Source: VXOZ01 sp965220175 (GTDB taxonomy: Bacteria; Chloroflexota; UBA11872; VXOZ01). From it: a stretch of DNA of 64,000 nucleotides. Position numbers and translations under genes: made by a program. Location: contig OZ244814.1 in assembly GCA_965220175.1 (NCBI GenBank), forward strand, positions 62,001 to 126,000, written 5' to 3'. Each line of letters begins with the position of its first letter. Positions within the stretch are counted from its first letter, which is position 1. The notes under the pieces are model-generated. The model did no database searches and had not been told where the DNA came from. It worked only from the letters and a program-made list of their open reading frames with translations. Shown here piece after piece: positions 1 through 10,427 of this stretch.

Positions 1-333
1 TGCAACCTGCAGACCCGTAGTGGCAAACATCATCGCACCCAAGCGTATCGTCATCCTTTGTTCCAAATCGCGTAGGCCGACATTCGTTGACACCTCTAAT
101 GCCTTTAGGTCAGCCTTGGTTGCCGCTTCCAACGCCTTTATGTCAGCCTTGGTCGCCGCTTCCAACGCCTTTAGATCATCCTTGGTTGCGGCTTCCAGCT
201 CTTTTAGGTCAGCCTTGGTTGCAAGGGCGTCAGTGCCATCCCGACCCGCATCGATCAATGCCTGGGATTGCTCCTCAGAGAAACCGGCATCTCTAAATGC
301 ATTAAACGCACTATGGGTATCAAAGATTGCCAC
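1..333 (-). CDS. DUF1640/CCDC90-like coiled-coil protein, C-terminus cut by window edge
   Basis: Reading the minus strand from a GTG at 331-333 gives an open frame running off the window. It starts MAIFDTHSAFNAFRDAGFS and continues into an 11-residue repeat (KADLKALEAAT with small variations, four units), then a segment starting LRDLEQRMTIRLGAMMF that looks like the beginning of a membrane anchor. A GGGAG lies about 9 bases before the GTG. A second protein at 58293-58547 has the same N-terminal pattern (AVKDTHKAFERLTGAGCS) and ends in a clear transmembrane helix, which supports both the frame and the GTG start. This is the layout of the DUF1640 (CCDC90-like) family: helical head, coiled-coil stalk, C-terminal membrane anchor. 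The function of bacterial members is unknown. The 133-codon open frame on the plus strand here is the antisense shadow of the repeats. Confidence 0.72.
   Translation of the reverse strand, partial: MAIFDTHSAFNAFRDAGFSEEQSQALIDAGRDGTDALATKADLKELEAATKDDLKALEAATKADIKALEAATKADLKALEVSTNVGLRDLEQRMTIRLGAMMFATTGLQVA
102..229. repeat. 33-bp tandem repeats encoding an 11-residue coiled-coil unit
   Basis: Four consecutive units of 33 bp (102-134, 135-167, 168-200 and a partial 201-229) differ at only a few positions. Each encodes 11 residues on the minus strand, so repeat number can change without shifting frame. Eleven-residue (hendecad) periodicity favours slightly right-handed coiled coils rather than the usual heptad type. 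Confidence 0.8.
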
Positions 334-457
334 GCGACACCGCTCCCAAAATCCTTCGAAGGCTCCAGCACAACTGCTGGAAAAGCAACCAATCAGAGAG
401 CATCAAGGGCCAAAAGCTTAGTTCTGCTCTTTATATTATATCACGCTTTTGGAGTTT

Positions 458-1858
<1,401 letters not shown>

Positions 1859-2121
1859 AGCAGTCTCTCACTTTGCGGTAGTCACAAACACACAGAGCCG
1901 CGCCTAGCCTCGGCCCGTCCCTATCACCTATTCTAACCTACCCACGACTGCCCGTTGAAATCGTAGGGGCAGCCCTTGTGGCTGCCCACGCCTGCAGAAC
2001 GCGCCTGCGGCGCAGCCATGGCGGCAGAATCGGCATTAGCAAGATACGTGCCGTCCGCCAGCGCCATGCGGCGGCCGCGCACGAAGCGGGCCGTGCACTT
2101 TGCTTAGCGAGGGGCCCCCTA
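1859..2121. other. Intergenic region between leuC and the Rieske gene
   Basis: 263 bp with no supported gene. It contains at 1963-1984 one arm of the GTAGGGGCAGCCC repeat that forms a full inverted repeat at 26040-26120. Several antisense open frames cross it but have no coding character. Confidence 0.6.
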
Positions 2122-3966
2122 TCAACCCTCGCCATCGGCGGCATTTGTATCGGCATACACCGCCTCACCCAAGTGCAGACGCCTGGCGATAGTGTACGTC
2201 TGGGTAGTGGCGCGCCGCGTGGGGGCGTGGGCGGCCTGCCAGCGGGCGATGGCGACCAGAGTCTGGCGCGAGGCCTCGGCGTGGCCGTCCGCCACCAGAT
2301 TTTGGGCGAGGCGCACCCCTTCTTCCAGCATCTGAAAGTCGTGAAAGCTGGGGTCTTCGCAAAGCACGGCGTGGCCGAGCGTGGCAATCAGGGGCGCCGG
2401 ATCATGGCCGAGAGTCAGATAGCGGTAGGTAACGGCCCCGGCCTCGTCCACACCGCCTTGCCGCTCGCAGTACGCCAGGAGTTGCTCCTGCAAGACACCT
2501 GGATCGCTTGGGAGCGAGTCCAGCGCAGTTTCACTTGGCAAGCGTGCCGCGGGCATATTGAGGAAGCGCGCCTGGTAGACCACCATAGCGCCGTGCAGCA
2601 CGCCCCGCGCCAGTTCCACAGACGGCGCGCGTTTGGCTACCTGGGCGAGTGAGGCGCAGTAGGTAAAGTGGTGAAGGGCCGTGTCCCAATCGCCAAACTC
2701 GTTGCTGGTTGGGAAGCGTGTGAGACGCAACGCTGAAGCGTAAGCCAGCGCCTGCGCCGCATCGGCCAAGGCTAGACCACCACGCATCGCCGCCAGCATA
2801 GCAGCGATACTGCCAGCGGGATCGTCGCCCAGCAGCGCGGCGATGAGGTCGCTGTCCCATCCTCCGGTCGGCTGCGCCGTGAGATCTACCGCGGCGTCGA
2901 GCTCCGGAATCGCCGCCTCGACGATTGCCACAAGGTTCTCCGGACGCAACCACGAGTTGCGTTCTTCCTCGCGCGTCGCCTGCGCCCACTGGCTTGTCAG
3001 CGCCGGCAGCACGGCCTCAGCGTGTTCCCAGCCGATGATGTCCAACAGCTCCGCCGCCTTGGCGAGCGTGTCCATGACGTGGGAGAAGTCGCGGTAGTAG
3101 TGATCGGTGGCGGCGGCGGCGAGCATGTCGAGCAGTTGCTCCGGCGACCAACCCGCCGCGATCGCCGTACGCAGCGTGCGGTCCACCGCATCGGCATCGC
3201 GCACTTCGACGTATTCGCGGAACCAACGCTTCAGCCGGTCAGCCGGAATCGCCTCCGTCGGTAGCGGATCCAGAACAATGCGTTCGGTGCGATTCATGGC
3301 GTCGTCGCTCACGCGGCGCGTACCGTGATAGAGGGAAAGAGACTGATCGTCTGCGGTGAGTTGGGTCTGCAGGTTTGCCATGGCCGTCAGAATGGTGAGC
3401 CCATCACCCCATCCTCCCGGGTTGCGTCCCGAACCCCGCCGCAGCCCAAATTCGGCCGTCGTTGCCACAATCTGCTTCGTGGCCTCTGCGGGCTTCAGAT
3501 CAAGCAAGGCGAGCACGGACTTTGCCTGGTTGAGCGCAATTCCCTGTTCCAACGCCTTCTCCAGGCGCAGGGCTTCCTCCCCGTAGCGCTCGTCTACGCT
3601 CTTCGTTTCACGCAAGTCCACCCACACCTCACCGTCACGCACGGTCACCGGATACGTGCGCACGTCCCCCGCCCAGATGTCGAACGCGCCGCCCGAATCG
3701 AGGTCAAATCGTGCATAGTGCCAGTAGCAGGTCAGCACACCGTCCTCGCAGATGCCTCGCGCCAGCGGAAAGCCCATGTGCGGACAGCGGTTGTCCACGG
3801 CATACGCCCGCTCGTTGTGCCAAAACACAGCGATGGTGTGCCCGTTGCCGGTCGCCGTGACGACACCCTGCTCCTGCAGCTCTGCCAGCGATGTCGCACG
3901 TAGCATGCCATTCACTTCCGCGCTGCCGGGCACTGCGGTCGTGTTGTGCGTTGTCGTTGCCGCCAT
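2122..3966 (-). CDS. Rieske 2Fe-2S protein fused to a large helical domain
   Basis: A 614-residue protein. Residues about 20-115 form a Rieske ferredoxin-like domain with the cluster ligands C61 and H63 (CPHMGFPL) and C80 and H83 (CYWHYARFD). The remaining 490 or so residues are all-helical, start with an extended stretch containing LRRGSGRNPGGWGDG, and show no motif I can assign with certainty; I considered a questin-oxidase-like fold but cannot prove it. The start is placed at the ATG at 3966 because AAAGGA lies just before it; an upstream ATG at 4011 would add an Arg-rich tail with no Shine-Dalgarno. Rieske domains in this context usually feed electrons to an oxygenase, so the helical part may be a redox partner or the catalytic unit. 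The gene stands alone, divergent from the alcohol dehydrogenase. Confidence 0.8.
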   Translation of the reverse strand: MAATTTHNTTAVPGSAEVNGMLRATSLAELQEQGVVTATGNGHTIAVFWHNERAYAVDNRCPHMGFPLARGICEDGVLTCYWHYARFDLDSGGAFDIWAGDVRTYPVTVRDGEVWVDLRETKSVDERYGEEALRLEKALEQGIALNQAKSVLALLDLKPAEATKQIVATTAEFGLRRGSGRNPGGWGDGLTILTAMANLQTQLTADDQSLSLYHGTRRVSDDAMNRTERIVLDPLPTEAIPADRLKRWFREYVEVRDADAVDRTLRTAIAAGWSPEQLLDMLAAAATDHYYRDFSHVMDTLAKAAELLDIIGWEHAEAVLPALTSQWAQATREEERNSWLRPENLVAIVEAAIPELDAAVDLTAQPTGGWDSDLIAALLGDDPAGSIAAMLAAMRGGLALADAAQALAYASALRLTRFPTSNEFGDWDTALHHFTYCASLAQVAKRAPSVELARGVLHGAMVVYQARFLNMPAARLPSETALDSLPSDPGVLQEQLLAYCERQGGVDEAGAVTYRYLTLGHDPAPLIATLGHAVLCEDPSFHDFQMLEEGVRLAQNLVADGHAEASRQTLVAIARWQAAHAPTRRATTQTYTIARRLHLGEAVYADTNAADGEG

Positions 3967-4393
3967 TTTCAGTCCTTTCACGTTCCGTGGCCGGGCTCGG
4001 CGCTCGCGCACAGGCCCTTCGCCTAATTCCTAGTCAGGTACTAGGGATTATTGTCCCACTCCAAAGGGCGCGATGTCAATTGAGCCGTTTCACCTCTGAC
4101 TCTCTACTGTAGTACAGAAGCCCCGGAGCTCAAAGGCTCCCATGCCCACCTGCCAACCCAGTAGTACCGTATTTGAATCACTGGCAACGGCGCGGCACGC
4201 GGTCGCGCCGGCTGCATTCTACCCAATGGACGGCCATTCTGTGCCAATCACATACTCTGCCTGATCGCTGCGTGTGCATCGCTCCGGCTCTGCCGGTAAA
4301 ATGACGACAAATCCAACCGCTCGGGTCATCGCTGCCATCACGCCTGTGCCATGAACAAACCGTCAGTTTCTTAGACCACAAGGAGCAGTGCCC
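3967..4393. other. Divergent intergenic region, Rieske gene / alcohol dehydrogenase
   Basis: 427 bp between two divergent starts, so it should hold promoters for both genes. I see an inverted repeat CCTAGT/ACTAGG near 4030-4046 but no confident -35/-10 pair. No gene is supported in it. Confidence 0.5.
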
Positions 4394-5563
4394 ATGGAAA
4401 TCCGCTCGTTCTCGATGCCCACAGAGCTTCATCTTGGGGAGGGCGCGTTAGAGTTGCTGCCTTCGCTTTGCGGCACGCGGGTGCTGGTGGTGGCTGACCC
4501 GGTGATGACGCAGTTAGGTTTTTCTGAGCGCATCTGCGGACTGGCGCGCCAAGCGGGTGCGGCCACGACCGTGTTCGATGCCGTTGAGCCCGATCCATCG
4601 CAGGAGACCTGTGCCGCGGGCGTGGAACTGGCTGAAGAATTCGCGCCGGATACGATCATCGGACTGGGCGGCGGCTCCACGCTTGACGTCACCAAGACCG
4701 TCCGGGCCGCGTGCGAGACTCCCGGGGTTACGGTACCTGAGCTCGTAGCTGCGGGATTCAATCCTCCGCCGCGCGAGACCGGTCAAATCACCTGCATCGC
4801 CATTCCCTCAACCAGCGGCACCGGCTCGGAGGTCAGCCGGGGTGCGGTGATTACGGAACACACCCCGCAAGGCCCAATCAAGCGAGTTTGCTTTACCGGC
4901 GTTCCCGATGCCGCCATCCTCGACCCGGCCCTGCCGGCCACTATGCCGGCCCACGTGGCGGCGGATAGCGGCTACGACGCGCTGGCGCATGCGGTGGAGT
5001 CTTTCGCCAGTGTTGAGTCCCATCGTGTGACGCAAGCGCTTGGGGCAGGGGCAATCGCCACGGTCTTGGCGCACTTGCCTGCGTCGGTACAAGAGTCCGG
5101 GCCTACGGCGGCTCGCGCCGAGATGCATGTGGCCGCAGCCATCGCCGGCGCGACCATGCGCGCGGGCTTGGGACTTTGCCACGCGCTTTCGCACCAGCTC
5201 ACCCCCGCCTTCGGCATTCCTCACGGGCGGGCAAACGCGCTGCTCTTGCCGCACATCGTTGCATTCAACGCGCAGGCAGCCGGGGAAAAGTACACTGATC
5301 TTGCAACACGCCTTGGCTTGGGCGGAGACAAGCCTATAGCCGCCTTCATCGACGCATTGGTGACGTTACGGGCTCAGGCCGGCATTCCGGCATCGCTGCA
5401 AGCAGCGGGCGTTACCAGAGAGCAGTTGTCGCAGAAGTTGCCCCACATGGTTGCCAATAGCGCCAAAGAACCCAACGCCGCCAGCAACCCGCGACAGCCA
5501 TCGCCGGACGAAGTAGAGACTCTCTACTGGAATGCGTGGGAAGACCGGCGCGCGGACATCTAG
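4394..5563 (+). CDS. Iron-containing alcohol dehydrogenase family protein
   Basis: A 389-residue group III (Fe-dependent) alcohol dehydrogenase: N-terminal NAD-binding half with the GLGGGSTLD loop, C-terminal helical metal-binding half with D195, H199, H263 and H277 (in DSGYDALAHAVES, GLCHALSH and GIPHG), the complete metal-ligand set. An AGGAG at 4381-4385 is correctly spaced for the ATG at 4394 and far too close to the GTG at 4388, so the ATG is chosen. The substrate is not determinable from sequence; relatives act on alcohols, lactaldehyde, 4-hydroxybutyrate or maleylacetate. It is monocistronic, between a divergent promoter region and a repeat-filled gap. Confidence 0.9.
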   Translation: MEIRSFSMPTELHLGEGALELLPSLCGTRVLVVADPVMTQLGFSERICGLARQAGAATTVFDAVEPDPSQETCAAGVELAEEFAPDTIIGLGGGSTLDVTKTVRAACETPGVTVPELVAAGFNPPPRETGQITCIAIPSTSGTGSEVSRGAVITEHTPQGPIKRVCFTGVPDAAILDPALPATMPAHVAADSGYDALAHAVESFASVESHRVTQALGAGAIATVLAHLPASVQESGPTAARAEMHVAAAIAGATMRAGLGLCHALSHQLTPAFGIPHGRANALLLPHIVAFNAQAAGEKYTDLATRLGLGGDKPIAAFIDALVTLRAQAGIPASLQAAGVTREQLSQKLPHMVANSAKEPNAASNPRQPSPDEVETLYWNAWEDRRADI

Positions 5564-6002
5564 TTTCCGAAGGCTAATAGAGAAACAAACCAAGACTGCA
5601 CTCAGAATCGACAAGAATGGGTTCGTCACTCCCGCGAAAGCGGGAGTCCATCTGCTCTAGGCGCGTAAGCCCCCTTCAGGCGGGGGGCAAGCCCTAATGC
5701 TGTCGCACTAAAGTGGATGGCTTCAGTTTTCTCCGTTCGCGCTGAGCTAAGTCGAAGCGCAAACGGAGCGTAGAAGGCCCAAAACCGACGAACCCATGCC
5801 TGAGCCGTTCACCCTTCGACTCAGCTCAGAGCTTGCCCCGTACTCGATACGGGGGCGAACGGCTCAGGCCCGGGCTTTTAATGCGACACCATGGGGACAA
5901 GCCCCCGCGCTACTTTGCGGCACTCTATCAAAGTAGCAATGGGCTTGCGATGTGTGGACAAGCAGCGACAGCAAGGAACCGACTGCGAACCGCGTGGCCA
6001 CT
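5564..6002. repeat. Intergenic repeat cluster (palindromic elements)
   Basis: 439 bp with no gene. It holds a palindrome of the CTCCCGCGAAAGCGGGAG class at 5624-5652, then a larger element at 5799-5868 with 12-bp perfect outer arms (CCTGAGCCGTTC / GAACGGCTCAGG) and an inner palindrome CCCCGTACTCGATACGGGG. A near copy of the larger element occurs at 25117-25174. Both face the 3' ends of convergent genes (alcohol dehydrogenase and the metallohydrolase), so they may also act as bidirectional transcription stops. Confidence 0.75.
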
Positions 6003-7448
6003 CTAACTGCTAGCGAGGCGTGCGTACTGCTCGCGACCGTTGCCGAAAATCTCCAGCATTCGTTGCCGGTGGTCCTCGTGGTCGAAGCGGCCTTGCGTTG
6101 AAACCCATTCGATTGACCGCTCGATTTCAGCCACGAAGAATTCGGCAGACGTCCTCGTAGCCGGGTTTGGGCCGCCTGATTGCACGTAGACCGGACTGGT
6201 ATGCGCCCATTGGGCGTGGCCGTAGCTATCGCGTTGTCGGCCCCAGCAGCGGGCGGCAATCCAACTGTCGCTGGGCACTGCCAGCCTCGTGCGCAGCACA
6301 CCCTCGCGTATGCCTTCGCTATATTCCTCCCTCGCCACCACCTCGCCGTTGCACACCAGTTCGATGCGCTGCACCGGCCGCAACGCTTGCCAGCGTACAA
6401 AGGTATTCACCTGCTTGCGTCTGCTGGAACGCAGGTCCAGGACGCTGCCGGGCGGTTGACCGGCAACACGCAGGGTAAGCGACGGCCCGTTGGTGATGAA
6501 CGTGGCGCCGCTCTTCAGTCCGTTCAGCCAGGTGTCGTAGGAGAACGACTCTTCAAGCTGCACGTAGACGCGGTTTGCCGAACACACAAACCAGTCCGAG
6601 CCGGTGCTTACCGGCAACTGGAAGCCGCAGTTTAGCAAGTGATACCACAGGTTGTACTCCGGGTCAGTCCAGTAGGGATCGAAGAGATTGACCGCATCCA
6701 GGCGCCCCAGACCGGCGGCAATCGGCGCTTCCATCCCCTTGCCGTTGTGGCACCAGATTGTCACTCCGCCCTGCTCCTGTGCCGCGGCGCAAGCGTCGAT
6801 CAGCGGGGGATAGTCCGGCGCCGACTCGTCCACGAGCACACCGCGGCTGAGCGGTTCCACCTGCTCCTGCAGCCGCACCAGCATCACGTGTCCGTACCCG
6901 GTGCCATATGACCACGCGTTGTGCCGAGTCTCTTCGCCCACGTCGAGCACGTGGCCCGGCGTGGTGGGATGCTCCATTTCACCCACGGGAAAGCGGTTGG
7001 TGGCGTATTCCAACTCGCCGCGCTGCAAGACACTGACGATGGTGACGGTGAGGTCCTCTACCGAGGAGTCGAAGCGCAGGCGCTCCTCAGGCCGGGTCTC
7101 GAATTCTCTATAGTGGATGTGCGTATTGCCCGGGTAGAGGCCCTGCTTCGGCAGGCTAATCCAGCGTTGCAACGGCAAATCGAGGTTCACCGTACCGTGC
7201 TGCGGCAAGTCTATCGTCATATCCAAAGGCGCGTATTCCGTGCCCCGTTCCACGCGCACGTCCACCTGCCCGCTGGGACCTTCCAGGGCAAACGCGCCGT
7301 CGGCATAGAAAAATGGATTGGTCGTGCCCACGGTTGCCAAGCTGTCTTCCGGCGCCAGGAACCTGCCATGGCTACTCAGCACCGATACCTTCGCCGCCAG
7401 CGGGCCGCCGGTAGTCGCATCGTGAATTGTTCCCGTCAAGGTTGCCAA
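6003..7448 (-). CDS. CehA/McbA-type PHP metallohydrolase with N-terminal beta-sandwich
   Basis: 481 residues. The first ~95 residues look like a carboxypeptidase-regulatory/transthyretin-like beta sandwich (GTIHDATTGGPLAAKVSVL). The rest has the PHP-like metal site starting with GNTHIHYRE (H110, H112), a later IWCHNGKG histidine, and STGSDWF near residue 300, as in the CehA/McbA metallohydrolases that hydrolyse carbaryl. The actual substrate is unknown. The frame opens at a TTG (7446-7448) preceded by AGAGG at good spacing; no ATG fits better, so TTG initiation is likely. No signal peptide is seen. Confidence 0.78.
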   Translation of the reverse strand: MATLTGTIHDATTGGPLAAKVSVLSSHGRFLAPEDSLATVGTTNPFFYADGAFALEGPSGQVDVRVERGTEYAPLDMTIDLPQHGTVNLDLPLQRWISLPKQGLYPGNTHIHYREFETRPEERLRFDSSVEDLTVTIVSVLQRGELEYATNRFPVGEMEHPTTPGHVLDVGEETRHNAWSYGTGYGHVMLVRLQEQVEPLSRGVLVDESAPDYPPLIDACAAAQEQGGVTIWCHNGKGMEAPIAAGLGRLDAVNLFDPYWTDPEYNLWYHLLNCGFQLPVSTGSDWFVCSANRVYVQLEESFSYDTWLNGLKSGATFITNGPSLTLRVAGQPPGSVLDLRSSRRKQVNTFVRWQALRPVQRIELVCNGEVVAREEYSEGIREGVLRTRLAVPSDSWIAARCWGRQRDSYGHAQWAHTSPVYVQSGGPNPATRTSAEFFVAEIERSIEWVSTQGRFDHEDHRQRMLEIFGNGREQYARLASS

Positions 7449-7656
7449 GGCTACCTCTTTTCTTTGCCAGGAGTGTCAAGCATACACGATTCCACAGTAT
7501 CCTAAGGGCACGATATAGCGTGCCTCCTCGCCAAGACACACCTCTTGCGACTGCCAAGAACGCGATTCTTGTTGAATTGAGAGTGGCCGCGCATTTTGGC
7601 AGCACTGGCCCGCGCCTATCGTCCGCCTACCCGCCCCGCAGCGGAACTCCCGAGTT

Positions 7657-8844
7657 CTACGCCTCCACAAACGGGAACTTCTGCCGCGCGGCCTCTAAGT
7701 CCATGTCCACGCCCAAGCCAGGTCCGTCTGGGATTGTCACGCAGCCCTCGCCATCAATTGCGGGCGGCGGCGTGATCAATTCCGTAAAGAGCGGATTGCC
7801 GCCCTGGCGAAACTCGATGATCGGACAGTTGGGCAACGCCGCCGCCAATTGTAAACTGGCGTAGAAGAGCAGTGCGGAGCCCCAAATGTGCGGCGCAACC
7901 TGCAAGTTAGCCGTGTGCGCCAGCACGCCGATGCGCCGCGCTGCCGTAAACCCGCCGACCACCGCGAGATCGGGCTGCAGTATGTCCGCGGCTTCATGGG
8001 CGATAATGTCGCGAAAGTCAAAGTGCGTAAAGTCGTTCTCACCGGTGGAGATGGGTATCGACGTCGCCTGCCGCACGCGGCCCATGCTCCGCCAGTTGTC
8101 GCTGCTCACTGGCTCCTCGAACCAGTCGATGTCATACGCTTCCGCCGCTTGCGCCAGGCGGATGGCCTGGCCTTCATTGAGCGAACCGTGCGCATCGAGC
8201 ATCAGGCGCGCGTCGGGACCGACCGCATCGCGCACCGCCCGAATGCGTGCGATTCCATCTGGAACGACGCGCGGCGCGTCCATGGCGCCCACGCGCATCT
8301 TGACCGCGCGAAAGCCCTGCGCGATATAGCCAAGGGCCTCGTCGCCCGCACCGTCGGCGGCCGCATGGCCGCCGCTCGCGTAGGTAGGCAATTGCGAGCG
8401 ATACCCGCCGCCAAGCACCTTATATATCGGCACATCGAGCGACCGAGCAAAGATGTCCCATAGCGCCATGTCGATGCCGCCCATGGCGCACACGGTAACG
8501 CCCCGTCGTCCCATGCGGGGGGCACTCTGGCCGTAGGTAAGCGCAATGCCCAGGCGCGGGCCGTTGTACATCTTCTCCCAGACGTACTCCGGCCGCGTGG
8601 GGTCTTCCCCTAAGATTTCCGGGCCGAGTTCCTTTTCGACGATGGCCTTCAGCGACGAGCACGCGCCGCGCGTATAGCCGTAGCCGGGATGCACCTCGCC
8701 ATGACCCACCAGCCCGTCGTCGGTTTCCACCCTGACGATTATGGCGTGGGCCTCGTCATGCGGCCCATAATCCGAGACGCGCTCGTGGCCGCTACTCTGC
8801 AGCGGCCAACGCAGCGGAATAGCCTCTACTTTGCGAATTCTCAT
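7657..8844 (-). CDS. Mandelate racemase/muconate lactonizing (enolase superfamily) enzyme
   Basis: 395 residues from the ATG at 8844, which has GAGGA upstream; an open frame extending to 8997 lacks translation signals. It has the capping domain (1-130) and a TIM barrel with metal ligands D217, E243 and E269, the K182-x-R184 base motif, and the D292/H319 dyad (ILQPDLAVVGG, QVAPHIWGS). The His/Asp dyad places it in the mandelate racemase subgroup, which includes acid-sugar dehydratases and racemases. The K-x-R in place of K-x-K is common among dehydratases. The substrate is probably a sugar acid; a more exact name is not justified. It lies downstream of a divergent gap and is transcribed toward the metallohydrolase 208 bp away. 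Confidence 0.9.
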   Translation of the reverse strand: MRIRKVEAIPLRWPLQSSGHERVSDYGPHDEAHAIIVRVETDDGLVGHGEVHPGYGYTRGACSSLKAIVEKELGPEILGEDPTRPEYVWEKMYNGPRLGIALTYGQSAPRMGRRGVTVCAMGGIDMALWDIFARSLDVPIYKVLGGGYRSQLPTYASGGHAAADGAGDEALGYIAQGFRAVKMRVGAMDAPRVVPDGIARIRAVRDAVGPDARLMLDAHGSLNEGQAIRLAQAAEAYDIDWFEEPVSSDNWRSMGRVRQATSIPISTGENDFTHFDFRDIIAHEAADILQPDLAVVGGFTAARRIGVLAHTANLQVAPHIWGSALLFYASLQLAAALPNCPIIEFRQGGNPLFTELITPPPAIDGEGCVTIPDGPGLGVDMDLEAARQKFPFVEA

Positions 8845-9270
8845 CTGTTCGTCCTCATTGCACAACCCTGCGCGCGACCTGGGCCGCCTCATCCTGCCGC
8901 ACCAATCGCGGGCTGCTTCAGACGTCGCGCAGTTGGCTTCGGCAAGCGTAGCGCGAAGGCTGCCCTCTTGCCAGCGACTCCGCACCCATTGTAGCATTGC
9001 CTTCCGGGCCGGTCTCTCATTTGGGCCGTCCGAAAGTAAGCATCGTGACGAATGCGGTAAGCCCGCTCCCCCGAATACCCGTATAATGGGAGGGTATTAG
9101 CGTTCTGGGGATTGGGGCGACTGTCCGCGGGTGCTTTTGCGAATTCGCCTTTGAGATTTGGTGCTTGGCTTTGCCTCGAGCCGAGTCGACAAGTAACTGT
9201 ATGGAGATGCCGGAATTCGGCACCGCCCATCGAGGGATATGTGCGCCGAATACGGTGAGGAAGGTGTTCA
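8845..9270. other. Divergent intergenic region with a TATAAT box
   Basis: 426 bp between the enolase-superfamily gene and the methyltransferase. A perfect TATAAT at 9082-9087 points rightward, but no good -35 lies 16-18 bases upstream of it. No gene is supported; the open frames here are short and lack ribosome sites. Confidence 0.4.
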
Positions 9271-10113
9271 ATGGCTGCTACGCGAGGACCGGATCACTCC
9301 TTCGAGCCATTTGCTCGGCATGAATTCTATCGTGAAACCAATACCCATCTGGTCGAAGCTGCCCTGGGCTTCCTGGAACGGCTGGATCCCAATGTCCAGC
9401 GGCGCATCGTCGACCTCGGCTGCGGTACCGGTGCCATCACGCGGCTGGTTCTGGCCAAAGTGCAGCGCCTGGGGCTGAAAGCCCAGATCCTCGGTATCGA
9501 CCCTTCCCCTCTCGCCCTGGATAAGGCGCGGCAGGGGGTCACGAGCGCCATGGTCAAGTTTCTCAGCGGCAGCGCGGAGAATGTATCCCAGCTCGTGTCG
9601 TCTGCGGACGCTCTCTTCTTCTGCAATGCCATCCACCTCATCGAGGATAAGCACGCTGTCTTCAAGGAGATTGGCAGAGCACTCAATCCCGGCGGGGTCG
9701 TCGCCTTCAATACTACCTTCTTCGACGGCGCCTATCTCCCGATTACGGAGAAGGCGAACCGCCTGTGGGTGGTGCGCGCAGTGCAGAAGATGCGCCGTGA
9801 GTACCCTAATGTCAAGATCGTCAAGGATGCCAAGACGACCGCCATGCGTTGGCTTACACCAGACCAGTATTCGACGCTACTCGAGGAGAACGGCTTCACC
9901 GTGACGCACCTGGAGTGTCGACAGGTGGAGATGACTCAAGAGAGCCTGGAAGACATCAGCGACTATTCTCTCTTCATCGAGGGGGTATTGCCCAGCGTGC
10001 CGCTGGACGTGGGAGCCGAAGTGCTCAAGCACGGCATCCGGGAGGCCGTCAAGGAACTGAAGTTGACAACGGTGCCGCGCTACTGGCTGCAGGTTGTCGC
10101 CGAGAAGGTGTGA
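9271..10113 (+). CDS. Class I SAM-dependent methyltransferase
   Basis: 280 residues with a Rossmann methyltransferase core: motif I VDLGCGTGAI near residue 48, the acidic GIDPSPLAL loop, then SADALFFCNAIHLI and a RALNPGGVVAFNTTFF motif. Closest in style to ubiquinone/menaquinone or small-molecule C-methyltransferases, but the substrate is not identifiable. An AGGAAGG at about 9258 gives the start. The C-terminal third (from residue 190) is helical and probably forms the substrate lid. It stands alone, with a hairpin repeat downstream. Confidence 0.85.
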   Translation: MAATRGPDHSFEPFARHEFYRETNTHLVEAALGFLERLDPNVQRRIVDLGCGTGAITRLVLAKVQRLGLKAQILGIDPSPLALDKARQGVTSAMVKFLSGSAENVSQLVSSADALFFCNAIHLIEDKHAVFKEIGRALNPGGVVAFNTTFFDGAYLPITEKANRLWVVRAVQKMRREYPNVKIVKDAKTTAMRWLTPDQYSTLLEENGFTVTHLECRQVEMTQESLEDISDYSLFIEGVLPSVPLDVGAEVLKHGIREAVKELKLTTVPRYWLQVVAEKV

Positions 10114-10427
10114 CGCCTAGCGATCCACGAAGGCGTTCGTTCGCCTTAGAATGGTGCCGACACCACTGCACATCCCCTCCTTGGAGATCTTTCCTGAACA
10201 AGACTAGACCTTCGTAGAACCGAGGAAGCCCCCGAGACTCCCGAGCCTGTAGACGTGCGGACACCCTCTCCCCGAGGGAGAGGGCCGGGGTGAGGGGAAC
10301 CGGCGCCCAAGCGTGCCGGCATTGGCTATCTGGTGGCAAACAGCAGGGGTAGATTCAAGACATCGCCCGAGGCCAACCAGGTACGAAACTCTCTTGCAGT
10401 CGAGCATTTCGACGACGTACAGAACCC
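10114..10427. other. Intergenic region with CCCTCTCC/GGAGAGGG hairpin
   Basis: 314 bp without a gene. A hairpin at about 10262-10298 (CCCTCTCCCC, short loop, GGAGAGGG, then GGGGTGAGGGG) is a member of a dispersed repeat also present at 45937-45957. It may terminate the methyltransferase transcript, although no T-run follows. Confidence 0.5.

Noticed and set aside
20..421. 133-codon plus-strand frame with Ala/Ser repeats
   Set aside because: Antisense of the DUF1640-like coiled-coil repeats, whose minus-strand reading matches a second homologue.
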